A stretch of DNA of 64,000 bases from Ustilaginoidea virens (taxonomy: Eukaryota; Ascomycota; Sordariomycetes; Hypocreales; Clavicipitaceae), in assembly GCF_000687475.1 (NCBI RefSeq), contig NC_057316.1:6262001-6326000 (forward strand). The letters run 5' to 3'. Position 1 is the first letter of the stretch. Each line of letters opens with the position of its first letter. Positions 1-12,800 of this stretch are shown here, piece by piece. The translations under genes and the position numbers were made by a program. The notes under the pieces are model-generated. The model worked only from the letters and a program-made list of their open reading frames with translations, was not told where the DNA came from and ran no database searches.

Positions 1-2099
1 AAAAAAGGCCTACTGAAAATAGGCAGTATACTATACCCCGGAGAACCTTAGCGCCGCTTAAGAAGCGGGAGCGACCTAATCCTATATTATCTAGGAGGAA
101 TAGCGCTAGTTATAGCAAAAGGCCCTTAATAAAGCAACTATATAGAATGCCGACCTATAGTTTCTAGAGAAATAGGCCTGCCTATATAGTGGCCTCCCGC
201 CTAAATTAAAAGAGATCCCCCCGCTAGAATAAAGCGGTCCAGGCCTAAAGGCAATAATACACGAAGAAAAGGCATAAGTACTCGCCTAATAGTTCTTCCT
301 TACCTCCTAGGCTACTTATAATAATATCCCCGACCCGATATTCCCTTAGCTTACTACTACTATATTCCCCTCTATAGACTCCTTTATATATGAAAAGGTA
401 TGCACCACATTACGCAATATGGCAGGCTGGAAAGCACTAGGCCCTAACGGGCTCCCAGTAGGATTCCTTAAAGTATATAGCCCTCCACTCGTTTAAACCC
501 TAATATACCTCCTTAATGAAATATGCCGTATTAGGTACTACCCGGCCTAGTTCTAAGAGGCTAGAGTAATAATATTATAGAAGCCTAGGAAAAGGCCTAA
601 AGAATATTTAAAGGCAAGAGGATAAAGACTAATATTATTACTTAACCTAGTAGGGAAGGTTATAGAAGCTATAATCGCAAGGCGGCTTACCGCCGCCCTT
701 AAGGAGGGCAACCTTCTTCCGGATCTTTAAATAGGTAATAGGGTAAACCAGTCAACTAATATAGCACTAAGCATACTAGTAGAGATTATTCGTACGATCT
801 AGTATTATAGTAGAATCGCCTCGCTCCTTCAATTAGATATATTAGTAGTATTCAATATAGTTAACTACACCCGCCTTATCCACCTACTCCTTAATAAAGG
901 GCTCCTATTATGGCTCGCAGCGTAGGTATGCAGCTTTACCGATTCGCAAACGGTATAGATCTACTTCGAGGGATAGCTTATAGAGAAATTGCCGATTACT
1001 ACTAGGGTACTATAAGGGTCCCCCCTCTTCTTTATCCTCTTCTTTATTTATATTATACCACTCTACGAGAGGCTATAAAAGGTAGCCTTAATTATTATAT
1101 TAGGCTTCGCCGACGATATAAATATTATAGCCTATAGGAGAGATATAGGGGAGATAAGGGTGCTATTCAAGAAAGCATAGCTTATCTGCGATAGCTAGTC
1201 TAAGTAAGCCGGACTTAACTTTAACCCTAGTAAAAGCGAGCTTATCTATTTCACCTACGTATATAAGGTAGATAAGACTATAGTATAGTTTAAGACCATA
1301 ATAATCTAGCTAAAGTAGTATATTAGATTCTTAGGAGTCGAAATCTACCGTAAGCTAAAATAGAGGGAATACCGTATTAAGATCGCAAAAAAACTTAAGC
1401 GGTAGCGACTCGCGCTTATAGTGATAGCGGCCTTAATTTAGGGCTATTAATACCGGGAAGCACGCCTAGTCTATATGCAGGTTATCCGGACCTCTATTGC
1501 CTTTAGCGCGGGGGTATGGTATATCCCTACCGCCCCCAAAGGGGTAGCGAAAGGTATTGCAAAATCTTTAGCTATAGAATAGTCAGCCTGCCTCCGTATA
1601 GTTACCAGGGCCTTTAAGGCTATACTGCTAAATATCCTTAAGATTGAGGCGGCTACGCCCCTAATTGACCTCTATTTTAATTATATCTACTAGTAATTCC
1701 TTAATAGAATAGATAAGATGGGCATAACCGATAGGATTAACCGTACATTAGTAGTAGTAGTGGTAATACTCTAATGCCGATAAAGGAAGGGTTACTAAAG
1801 ACCCTTAGCCTATATATTATTCCCTAATCCCGACTTTAGCTAGCTCCCGGCCGAAGAGCGATTAGTAAAAGATTAGCACGATTAATAATAGAGTAATTAG
1901 GCAATAATAAAGGCGAGATGCCCCTAGCGTAAGACTTTAGCGGCCAAGAGGGCACTAGACTTTTAATCTATAGCGAAAATAACCCGACTATATAAAGGTC
2001 TATAGAAGTATAAATCGGCGATACTTACCTAACTTTATATAGAAAAAATCGGCCTTAACTTTTTCTTCTGCCTCTAATGAGTTCCCTTAGTGCTATTAC
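1..2099 (+). mobile_element. Degenerate LINE (Tad-like non-LTR retrotransposon), reverse transcriptase region
   Basis: The plus strand reads as the ORF2 protein of a fungal LINE interrupted by many TAG/TAA codons. A linker before RT is near 420-480. The RT finger block (LLNLVGKVIEAIIARRL) is near 637-690. The palm motif A (QLDI) is near 829-840. The block that is normally VPQGSPL now has a stop in place of Gln (about 1,000-1,030). The catalytic box is GFADD, with FADD at 1,106-1,117. A thumb and C-terminal region runs to about 2,094. The endonuclease half would lie left of the window. Retaining both catalytic Asp while carrying dozens of stops fits a dead copy inactivated by RIP. Assignment to the Tad clade rests on overall layout and is less certain than assignment to LINEs. 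Confidence 0.75.
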
Positions 2100-2824
2100 T
2101 GTTGAAATCAGCGCCTTTTTAGCTGTATTTTGGTACTGGTCTCGCTACCGTACGACGTCTTTACGTTGAGATATCGCGGTGGCTATACCAGGCGCTATGG
2201 TGGGGCACAGCGCCCCACAACGCCGATTACAGTGGGCCGCAGCGCCGGTCACGGCACCGGCACAGCGCCCCACAGCCGGCCACAGCGGCCGGTCATAGCG
2301 GGCCACAGGGCCCACAACAGGCGGCGCATTTCTACGGGATTACCAAATGGGCAAACCTTGCTAATACCAGCACTTTCGGCCTTCTACATACAGTTACCCG
2401 CTACACCGGTCATTTACGGCAGACCGATATAGGGCTTCCGGCCCGTACGGCAGACTGTTATAGGGCATCCGGCACACCGCTATAAGCCACTGGGCTTGGT
2501 TGGGTATGCACTGGGTAGGATATTGGGCACAGACTGGGCACGGTTGGGCAGACCGACTTTTCGTCGGGTTTTTCGCTATTTTTGCGGTTTTTCATTATTT
2601 TCAACCACTTTTTCAAGATGGTAGAAATATGCCCAAAATTCCCTCTTTCTAGCTAGAATAGTCACCAACAATTAGAATCAGATTTCCCTGACATCTTTGC
2701 TCTGGTCAACCTCTTGTGCGCTTTAAATCTTTAACCAGCTCTTGTTTTATTCTGCAACGCCTTGTACGCCACTGTCGGTATCCAGTACATTTCCAACAGT
2801 ATTCTGAATCACCATTTTGCAACA
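2100..2824 (+). repeat. Solo LTR of Copia-A
   Basis: This 725-bp block starts TGTTGAAATC and ends TTTTGCAACA. It matches the LTRs bounding the elements at 32,665 and 44,541. It is flanked directly by 5-bp duplications ATTAC (2,095-2,099 and 2,825-2,829), so it is an insertion whose internal region was lost, normally by LTR-LTR recombination. The LINE resumes after it. A GC-rich core (about 2,190-2,330) contains four consecutive short hairpins. A 100-codon open frame across that core recurs in other LTR copies but is not supported as a gene. Confidence 0.93.
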
Positions 2825-3110
2825 ATTACCTCTCTACTGCTATAGGGAAGGCCTGGAAGACCTCTACTATATTATCCTCTCTTATCTAAAGTACCGTAAA
2901 TAAAGGCATATACTCCTTAGGTCTGGTTTTAGCCCTAGCTTGCTTTGCAACCGATATAGTATATCTATTATACTTAATAAACTATATTTTATATAAACGA
3001 TCGCTTGCTAAATACTTAATATCGATCGACTTAATTAATTCTGGCTCGCTTAATCCCTCCAATATAATATAGCTAGAGGCGCTATTAAATACCCCTATAT
3101 AGCCCCTATA
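2825..3110 (+). mobile_element. LINE 3' segment, continuation after the solo LTR
   Basis: The reading resumes after the second ATTAC with the C-terminal part typical of Tad-type LINE ORF2: a GLED...YHII-like block near 2,840-2,890 and a TDRLNQFWLA-like block near 3,020-3,060. These correspond to the zinc-binding/HILL and TGRL.QF blocks that close these proteins. Stops interrupt it. The precise 3' end of the LINE is not visible and no poly-A tail was found. Confidence 0.45.
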
Positions 3111-4619
3111 TAATATCTATAGCAATCCTAAAGCGCGAATAAGGAGCCCTAGGAATAAGTAAGTCTCTTAGGCCCTATAGGCTAAAACTAGTCGATAATT
3201 ATTATTTTAGTATTAGGGGTATCCTCCTTCCCTTCCCCCCCCTTATTCCCCCCGCTACCCTCCCCCCCCTCGTCTTTATTATCCCTATCCTACCCCCCCT
3301 CTAAAGCCCCCTCTTCCCCCTCCTAGGCTAGGAAAACTTATAATAATATAACGATATCCTTTTAGGTGTGGGCCTATCGTTCTAAGGTAAGGACCTTCCT
3401 CTTTTCGAGGTCTAGTATCTCCCGGGTTACCTTAAGAGTGCTAAGGCCCCCTACTGCCGCCGCCGCCGCTACTGCCGCCGCCCGATTATGCCCCCGAGAG
3501 GCGGATGCCTATTTAGCCCTCTGCTAGAGGGCCTTATAGTTATCTACCTAAAAGGCAAAAATAGTTAGCTAGTGACCTATACTATATACGAATCGAAAAC
3601 GTATCTCTATCCTCCCGGTAATAGTCTCCTGCGTATCTAGGAGTTTTTATATTAGGACCCGGTTCCTAGGGGTCCTTTCTAGGGGTATACACATCTTGCC
3701 CGCCAGGGCGTAGGGATAGTAAGCCGCACTAGTCCCTACCTATATTAGCCTCGCTAGAGAGTGGGTACGACCCGGTTTATACCTTATTGGCTGCGGCATC
3801 TATACTCGGGATCTTCCGAGCGCGTTAGATATAGCCCGTAAGGCTATACGCGCAATTCGCCGGGCTACCACATAAGGGTCAGCTGCGGTTCCACCGCACG
3901 TAAGATCCGCACTCACCCCCTTATCTAGTATCGCCAACCGCTTAGGCATTATTGTTTTTGCTATTATTATTCTTACTGTTATTATTATTGCTGCTACTAT
4001 TGTCGCTGCTGCTGCTGCTATTCTGCTAATAGGGTCAGCACCGGCCCTACACTACGATAGAGGGGTTATTATATACTTTGAAATTAGCGCTATAGAGGAA
4101 AAGAAGAAAGGAAGAAAAGGCACTAAATCGGGGGGCATCGCTAACCTATATACTGACGTAATACCTAAAGCCGCCCGCTTTAACCTTTAGAATCGGCTTA
4201 CTTTCTCTTCCGACTAAAAAATTAACGCATACTAAAAAGCGCCCGGGCTACTATAGACACGCGCCTAACGAGAACACGCCTATCGCGAGCGCGCTGCTGG
4301 CCCTACCCCCCCCGGCCTCACCCTCCCCTTACCTCTCACCCGATAAGACTACCGACCCGGACCTATTATTCTAGGACTTCTTACTCGCACTCTTCCTATG
4401 CAATACCGCTAGATATAATCCTGAGCGGTTGCGCACCCTATTTTCTTACGCACCGGATACCCGCCGCCCCCGCTGCGGGGCGATAAAAAGTAGAAATTAA
4501 GAACGCAGGAAGGGTTTTCCTCCCGGCTACCGGGTTTTTCCTTTCCGAATTATCTTTATAGAAGTATTAGATAGGTTATTTAGCTCTAAATAGCCTCTAG
4601 CGTATTTTAATAATAATAA
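3111..4619 (-). other. Unassigned degenerate repeat, possibly LINE ORF1/gag-like on the minus strand
   Basis: No recognised domain. Read on the minus strand, about 4,100 down to 3,250 is unusually open for this island. It holds an Ala-rich segment encoded by trinucleotide runs near 3,960-4,020 and a longer mixed segment (for example GRIEIRFRFVYSIGH, near 3,560-3,610). It ends in a Gly/Glu-rich tail encoded by C-rich plus-strand sequence near 3,225-3,330. To the right (4,200-4,560) lies GC-rich sequence with C-runs that could be a 5' leader. A (TAA)n microsatellite (about 4,605-4,622) abuts the Copia-A fragment. A LINE ORF1 or a gag is the likeliest reading, but this is inference. Confidence 0.3.
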
Positions 4620-7600
4620 TAATAGGCCCTTTTCTCTATCCCTAATAATCTACACTCTAAGAAAGAAGGAGGTAGGTCTTCGGTCTTCTATAGTATAAAC
4701 CTTATGGAATTTAGCCTTAAGCTGGTCAATATAGCTAAGGTCTAGACCGATAATTAAGCAGTTATCCATATAGGTTATAATAAAGGTATGCATTCCTTTA
4801 TTATAGAAGATAGCAGTATTAGAAAGTAATAGCTTAAAACCTTTTTATACTAGAAGGTCTTTTAACTGTAATTGCTACTTGCGAGGGCCTTATTTTAGCC
4901 TATATAAGGCTTTCTTTAATAGTATAACCTATAATATAGAGGGGTTATATCCAACCTTATTAAGTAAGGCTAGAAGTCGATAATACTGCTGGTTAGACTA
5001 TAAGGCTGGGTTAGGTAAGAGTAGGCTTTTTGCAAATTCTAGAAAACTAGCTGGAATCTCTATATAAATCGTCTCCAGTAGTTCACTATTTAGAAAGGCA
5101 CTAATAAAGTCGATCTGCTCTATTTCCTAGTTATTTGCAGCAGTAAGAGTAAGGATAATCCTCTATATTGGTAGAATCAAAGTAGAGGTATAGGTCTCTA
5201 TAAAGTCTTGCCTAGATATCTATATAAAGCCTTTAATAATTAATCGTGCCTTATATTTAACCGGGTTATTATTTGCATCTTTCTTTATACGAAAAATAGG
5301 CCGGTTATACAATATCTTCCTACTAGTAGGAATATTAGTCTTTAGTATAAATTAGAATATATTTAAATCGATTAATTGCTCGAATTTTAAAAATAAGGCC
5401 TTAACCTAGCTATCCTTATGTGGGTTATATAAGACTTCTTTTTAGCTATTAGGTATACCTTTTGGGGCCTGTTTTGCAGCCTTTACCTTATAGTAGATAT
5501 CGTATATTTATTGGTAAAAGGCATAGGAAGGGTGGAAATCCTATATGGAAGCCTCTGGGGGGCTGCCTAGGTATCTAAAAATCTAGTCGTTTTTCGGCTA
5601 GGTAGGTGGGAAAGTATCTTATTGGTTAGTCTGTAAGTTAGACTATTGGTCAGACTATTAGTCAGTCTGTGGGTTAGGCTGTTGGTTAGCCTATAGGTCT
5701 AAAAGTGACCTATAGTATCTATAACCTAGGATACCTTATACGTCTTATATTTGTGGCTGTATTCTTCCTCGAATTCTACCCTTAGTAGCCTTAACCTAGT
5801 ATGGCTGAATAGGCACCTTTTCTGATACTTAAAATATTTTCTCTTATAGTCTCTTATTTAAGGCGATATCTAGACTCTCGAATTTTAGATATTCTAGTGT
5901 AGGCAGTATTTTACTATAGCGAAATGGTGTATTTATTAGGAAGCTGGGCGAAAAGGCAGAATCTATTATATCGGAAAATCGCAGAAAATCAGTATGTATA
6001 GGGCTTTGAGATTCAGACTATTGAAAATTTGCTATATAGGGCGAGTTAGAATTTTTATATATGCGGGGTATGCCTACTTTTATGATGGATTCGGAAAATC
6101 TTAGTGGTTGAGATTCCTAGTGATGAGAGCTTTCTATATTTTTTAGTATTTATAGCCTTTTTGTATAGGAAAAGGCTGTATTTTCTTTAGCCGGTAAAAG
6201 CAGACTATTTTACCTAAGCTGAAAAGCTGAGTTAGGCTAAAGCGATTTAGAATTAAAAGACGGCGAATTGCTAAGAAATATTGCAGAATGCTATAGCGGG
6301 CTAATTAGTAGGCCCACTAGTTGTGGCAGGCCTATTAGTTGTTATAGATCCGTATGCTGTATTAGGCCTATTAGTTGTAGTAGGCCTATGGGCTATATTA
6401 GATCTATAGCCTATAGTAGGCCTATGCCCTCGGCTAAGCCTGAAATAGGCATATTTAGGCGAGGCGACTTCTAAATAGGCTCTTCTAAAGCAATTTAGTC
6501 GATATTTACCCCTTTTAAAATAGAAGATAGTAGGAAGTCGAATTTGCCCTTTAGGCTATTTAAAATAGGGCCTATACCTTTATTTTAGTAGGTAAAAATA
6601 ATAAAAGAGGTCTTAGTGACGACCTGGCGATATAGGATATAGACGAGGTAGGTGCTGTTATCTAGCGTAGCTAGTAACCTACTTAACTTAGTCTAGGGGG
6701 CTAGCTTATGGCTAATGACCTGTTTTTCTAAAGGGATTAATACTTTTATAGCCGCATTAATAGCCCTAAAGTTAGTAAGGTCGGGTAGGTGGTAGTATAT
6801 AATTTCCGGAAAGTCTTTCTTTAATTCCTCAAAAGGTAATAAGGAATAGTTTAAGACTACTATTAGATTTACTAAGATAGTAATATTAAGAATTACTGTA
6901 GACTAAAGGTAAGAAGGTAACCGAGACTAAAGTATAATAGCTCTAAGTCAGTTAACGATAACCCGTATAGAGCGTTTTGTTAACCTATTTTGCTTATAAA
7001 TGTAAGGGGAAGAAGTTAAAAAATCTATGCCCTTAAGAGCTAGCCAGGCTGTAATAATATTATTGATTTCTTTGCTACTATTATAGTGGAATTTAATAGC
7101 TGATTTGCCGTAGCGATTCCTAAGACTTTAGAAGAACCCCTATAATACTAGGAATACTGTGGGTCCTTCCTTATTAGGTAGTAAGTGCATCTAATGGAAG
7201 TATGATTTCCGGTCTACTAAGATAAGACAAATAGGGCGTTTATTATATAGTAGAGGGTTAATTTAGAAGATATTACCCTCTATAATATCTAAATAATATA
7301 TAGGGTCTGGTATAGCCCCTAATATAAAACGCTGAACTGATTTTGCCCTTTTATAGGCAATATAGTTGAAATTAGAATCTTTTACCTTATTAAGATTAGG
7401 TAACCCTATGGTTGATATATAGGTTTTCTTTAAAAGTTGGATTCCGATATGTTTAAGCCGGATATACTAAAGTCCGGCTAATAATAGCAGCTTTTAATAC
7501 TCAGTATTAGCTGCTGGGGCTGGGTCGAGGTTGACCGGGGCCTTTTGTGGTGGTTGGGCTATATTAGGAATAGCAGCCTCTATTAGTACTACTGAAAAAC

Positions 7601-9503
7601 TAGGACTAGCTAATAGAAGTGGAAGGTCTGAGTCAGCTAGTAGGGTAGGTAAATCCTCTAGTAGGGGATATTCCTTATATTCTTCTAGGTTAGCTAGGGC
7701 AGGTAATTCGACCGAGATACTATATAAAGCCGGTTAGCTAGTATGGTATAAAAACGGCGAATCTACCCTTTTTTATTATAAAAAGAAGCTATACTTTTTA
7801 AAATTAAGAAGCCTAATACACTTATTATTGCTATTAATTAGGCTTTAGCCCTGAATACTATTACGATTTAGATAGTATTTAACGCCGCTAAAGATATTAA
7901 TATTAAAAGCTGGTATGAAGAGGGCGTTAGTTAGCTCTAAGGTGCCTTACTAAGGTAGGTTGGTGGCCTGTAGTACGGTAAAACGTATTATGCCCTACCT
8001 ATTAGGCTTAATTAGGCCACCACCTATATTAATGACTAGTCTGTTTCCGGTATAGTGTTAGAAGTAGGTGAAATGCTTTTTATTATTGATAATATGCACT
8101 ATAAAACCAGTATTATAAAGCAAAAAATCTATTAGCGTTTTCCTACCGGATTATGCATTATAGCTGGTAGCTAGAAATTGCATATATTTGCGGTCCTAAA
8201 AGGAAGAATAGGCTATCTTACTAGGTATAAGACTTAGAGTATTATAATTCCTTAGTATAAAGGAATTAATAGTCTTTTCCTTTTCGTCGGTCTTTTATAG
8301 GGTATCTACTTTATTAGCTAAATCTTTCTTTTTTTTCTTTTTCTTATTTTCCGGCTTATTTTATATAGCTAAAGAAGACCTTTATTAGATAAAAGACCCC
8401 TATTTCTTTTTATTAGCGTTAGTAGTAGTATTTTTACTACCCTTGCTAATGTTATTATTAGCTGGCTTGCTACTATTATTAGTATTAGTAGCGGCACCCT
8501 TAACCTTTGCAAGGTAGGTGGTAGCCCTTACTACTAATAACCCTTTAATGCGTTATTCTTCTAGTAAATTAACTATATAAAATTGCAGGTTAATATTTAA
8601 TGTATTTCCCTAAGTATAGGCGATTCTTATTATTATGCGGTGCCGTTCTGCCTACTGAAAAAAGACCCCTTCTATAGTATATAAATACTGGCTGATTTGG
8701 TCGAAAGGTTGTATATAGGAGCCTAAAATTTGCAGCCTGGATAGGTAGCTATTAAAGGAGGCATTAAAAGATTCTAAAGTACCCTTATAGCCTATAAAAT
8801 TTAGTTAATAGAAGGCAGGGTATAGGTGGGTCTGCTATACGTCTAATGAGTAAGAATACTATTTAGTGAGTAACATAAAGGCTGACTCTAGGTTAGTGCA
8901 TTAGTTAATAGCGGTAGCTAGTCCTTCTGTGCAACTATTTTTGATAAGTAATAGTAAAAGTGCTTGCTTTAAGTCGTTAAATTTGCTAGTAATAGAAGGA
9001 TCTTCGATAAATTTAGCGATATTGAGTGCCCTAAGTTGAATTATAAGGGCTTGTTTCTATTAGTCGAAGTTAGATGCCCCCTTTAGCTTTTGGGATTTTT
9101 AGAATCTATTGGCTGTTTTGGCTAGTTCCTTGATAGCTATAGCGCTGATTTGGCTGCTAATACTGGATGGAACCGGTAGGGGTTGCTGCTAGGCTTTAGG
9201 TAGTGATAGTAGGTTATTTCCTTTACCTATAGGGGTTTGGAAGGTATCTATATCTATTATATCCTAGGATGGTAGGCTAATAGTAGGCTTGATTAGTCTA
9301 TCTACTAAGGTGCCTACCTTATTAGCTAAAAAATCGATTTTAGAATTAATTCGATTAAATTTATAGTTGAATTCTTTTTTTATTTCCTATTGGTCTTCCC
9401 TGAGTTGGGTAATTTCCTAGTTATTATTAGATTCTTCTACCTCTGTCGTATTAGGGATTTGGTAGCTTGGGTTATTAGCGGTAGGAACGTTCTGATTGGC
9501 TAT
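4620..9503 (-). pseudogene. gag-pol pseudogene of Copia-A copy 1
   Basis: Domains run right to left on the minus strand: Gag (about 9,500-8,230), protease (about 8,150), integrase zinc-binding and core (about 7,480-6,880), a long repetitive integrase-RT linker (about 6,480-5,540) and RT (about 5,400-4,620). The start position reads ATA rather than ATG. The RT catalytic box, YIDD in the sister copy at 32,665, reads YMDN here (4,761-4,772), so a metal-binding Asp is lost. Stops are frequent and mostly TAG/TAA at Gln or Trp positions. RNase H is absent. Confidence 0.85.
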
Positions 9504-9782
9504 TATAGGAAGAGAAAAGGTGCCGGAAAGTCTTAAAAATGCGAAGAAAATTAAGACTGAAAATCTAGATAAAACTAGAAGAAAGCTGCGTTAAGGAATA
9601 ACCTTAGAAAATCCTATTGTAAGGATGTGTTGTAGCTTGGTGTGGTAGCTAGGTTCTTAAATCTGGGATGATTAGTCCCTTATTAGTAGATTTCTGGAAG
9701 GTTAGCTGCTAAATGCGTTAAAATCCTAAGTTAGCGTAAAAAAGTCTTAAGCTGGAAGCCTTAAGACACCGGGCTTATAACC

Positions 9783-9830
9783 TGTTGCAAAATGGTGATT
9801 CAGAATACTGTTGGAAATGTACTGGATACT
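9783..9830 (-). repeat. Truncated 5' LTR end of Copia-A copy 1
   Basis: This 48-bp piece matches the end of the Copia-A LTR (read on the minus strand) next to the primer-binding site. Identity stops after ggatactgat, and unrelated gypsy integrase sequence follows. Confidence 0.85.
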
Positions 9831-9832
9831 GA

Positions 9833-12800
9833 TGGGCTAGAGTAGGCCCTATCGCAATTGGCGGCTTTTATACGCCTTACGGTATTAGCAATTCTGAATA
9901 AACCGAGCCACCTTAGACGATATACTATTGAAGTGGTAGTCTCGTCGTAAGAGTTAGAAGGTTATATTCTTCCTTAGGTGCCCTACGGTAGGGGAGTTAT
10001 AGTATCGTTGGATTACTATAGTTATTAGCGGCTCGAACGAAGGGAGCTAAACCTAGCCCCAGTAGAGTAGTACTCTATAGGCATTTAAGGTATAATTTGC
10101 AATCTACTCTCTAGTCTTTACCTCTATAGGGAATTATCGTTCTCTATTCGCTACAGCCTTCCACCGGGCCTAATATAGTTCGTCCTCGGCTATAGCCTAG
10201 TCCTAAAGCGCTTATAGGTATGTATCGGCAAAGACCCGAGAGCTATTAGATAGGGAGACTCTAGTTAACGAAGCTACTATCGGCTTATCCTCTATTATAC
10301 CTAGGGCTATAGTCGGCTGATCTCCTATCGGGTCCGGCTAGACCTCTATCGGGTCTGCCTCTATAGTAGAAATAGATAGTAATTAAAGGACTTAGCTAAA
10401 CCTTAGTGCTGCGCTATCTGCCTCTTGCTCCCGTCGCGAGAGGGTATTAGGGCATTAGGCCTATAAGCTAGGCCGGTACTAAAGGTGGAAGTTAAAAAAG
10501 GCTAATGTTTCGGCCTATCGCGCCTAGTATTCCGATATCTCCTTTAGTCGGGCGAAATACTTAAGGTTCTTATAGTCCGTAAGGATTATAAATAGGGCGG
10601 CGATAGAATAAAGCTTAGCTGACTATACCTTAAGGCATACAATAATAGCAAATAGCTTTTTATTATAGATAGTATAGTTCTATTTAGCTTTTGTAAGCCG
10701 TATTAAGTAGTATGCGATCGGGTAGAGTATTCTATCCTCCCTAATCTAAGAGAGGCAGCTACCGAGAGCTATACTAAAGCTATCTACCTTAAGGATTATT
10801 TCCCTTTTAGGGTCTTATTAGGCGAGGACCGGGTGTGAGATAAAGTACTACTTAAGCGTTTAGAAAGCCTTTTCTTCCTCTTCGAGCTATTAAAAGGGAA
10901 TACCCTTCTGTATTAGTCGAACTAAGGGCTTAGCTAGGTAGGAGAAGTCTGGGATAAAATCGCAGTAGAAGTTTGCAAAACCTAAGAAGTTTTAAACACC
11001 TTATAATTTTATAAGGGCTTCCTACTTCTGGATTACTTTAATTTTCTTGGGGTCTAGGTGGATCTCTTTCCCTGCCGTTACGATATAGCTAAGGTAGCGT
11101 ATCTCCTTTACTGCGAAGTTATATTTATCTAGATCTAGATTTAGACTAGCATCTTATAGGCATCTAAAGACAACCCTAATGCGGTCTATATATTCCTTCT
11201 ATAAGCCGCCGGTATAGATTAAAATATTATTTAGGTAGGCGGTAGCGAAATCCCTTAATAAGTCCCCTAAGGCCCTATTGATATAATACTAGAATATCGC
11301 GGGGGCCCCGGTTAGGCTAAAAGGGGTTATTAACCACTTAAAGAGGCCGAAGCGGGTCTAGAATATAATTAGGTGTTTATTGCCTTTAGCGATACGGATC
11401 TTATAGAATGTAGTGCGGATATCTACCTTTATAAACTACTTCGCCTAAGATAGGGAATATAGCGTCTCTTTAATTAAGGGAAAGGGATACCGGTCTTATA
11501 CTATAACCTTATTTAAGGCCCAATAATCTATGCAAAAATGCTATCTACCATTCGCTTTTTTCGCGAGTAGGACTAGTGCTACTGCCGATAAGGAGCTTAT
11601 ATAGATCTATCTTTTATCTATAAGGTTTATTACCTATCTCAGAACCTTAAGTAGCTAGTCCCGCGGTATATTATATAGTGGTCCCTATAGGAGGTTAGGT
11701 AGCCCTCTATCTAAAGTCGGTTTAAGCTTAATATAGTGATTAAGCGTGCCTTGGTGCGGTGGGAGGCTGGAGGCCTTTGCCTTATCGAAGAGGTTGGCGA
11801 AGTCTTAGAGCTCTGGTAGTAGGGTCTGCGGCTAGGCTGGAGGGGAAGCTGAATTCTAATATAGCAGGAGTATAATACAGAGGATATATATAAGCTCTTA
11901 TAGGCTTATAAGGAAGAAGGAGGTTAAATTATCTTAGGTGCATACTACGTATTATAGTATACTATAAAAGACCGATCCGAGAATATTAATTACGGTAGGA
12001 CTAGAGGATTAAATAGTTAATTCCCTTACAAAAAGGCCGCCGGTAGCTCTAATTCTTAATTAGTGCTATTTTACCTAAAGTTTAATATCGCGGTGCTCTA
12101 TCTAAAGCAACCTTAGGATAATATCGCGGGTGAGGCCTAAGACAATATATAGTATTATAGCTGATAGCTATCTATCGATATCGATATCGATATAGATAGT
12201 ATAGGTAATCGAGGGGATAATCTACTACTCCCCCGATCGACTCTTTATATTTACTATAGTTCCAAGTTTCCTATAAGACGGTAGGCAGATAGGCTAGAGT
12301 CCTAACCTTTAGATAGTTCTTTCGCTTATCGCACTATAGTAGTTATAACTAAAATCAATTAGGGTATCGATAAAAGTAGAATTATTATATAGTATTGGGA
12401 CTAAAAAGGGGTGTCTATCTATACGGTCTTTAATATTATTAGTCTCCCTTATATAGTATTCTTATTGTGACCTGGCCGGGGGCTAGGTGCGTTTTTTAAG
12501 CCCTCTTATGAGATTCAGCTTAAGGGCTAGTCTTTTCCCTAAGGATTGCTATTATTGCTATCTCTAAGCTTAGCAATTCGTAAGGCTTTTACGGCCTTTA
12601 GGTCTATAGAAGCTATGGTTATCTCTAGTGGAGGCCGGGCTAGCCTTAGCTTGTATTTTAGTATTTTATAGCTAGCATCTCTATATTAGGTATAAAATAA
12701 TTTCTAATAGCGCTCCTTAAGGACCTCTCTTAAAACCTATACTGCCTTTTTAGTAAATAATTTCTCTTTACCCTTCGAACCTAGCTTATTAATGCCCGTT

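Larger units (their letters stand above)
4620..9830 (-). mobile_element. Copia-A copy 1, truncated at both ends
   Basis: The sequence is collinear with the full-length minus-strand copy at 44,541-52,094. It lacks RNase H and the 3' LTR (it begins at the segment equivalent to about 46,185). At its 5' side only 48 bp of LTR remain (9,783-9,830), preceded by the leader and the primer site, before gypsy sequence starts. Neither end shows a target-site duplication. Truncation by later rearrangement is inferred. Confidence 0.88.

Noticed and set aside
2130..2997. A 100-codon open frame starting near LTR position 30, similar in three Copia-A LTRs (2,130; 32,695; 39,502)
   Set aside because: It lies wholly inside LTRs and is made of the GC-rich hairpin block, where stops are rare for compositional reasons. 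It is not open in the LTRs of copy 3 and resembles no protein family.
12170..12205. ATCGAT-rich stretch near 12,175-12,200 as a possible binding-site array
   Set aside because: It is a short simple-sequence run within the decayed gypsy gag/protease coding region and is shorter in the other gypsy copy (near 19,500).
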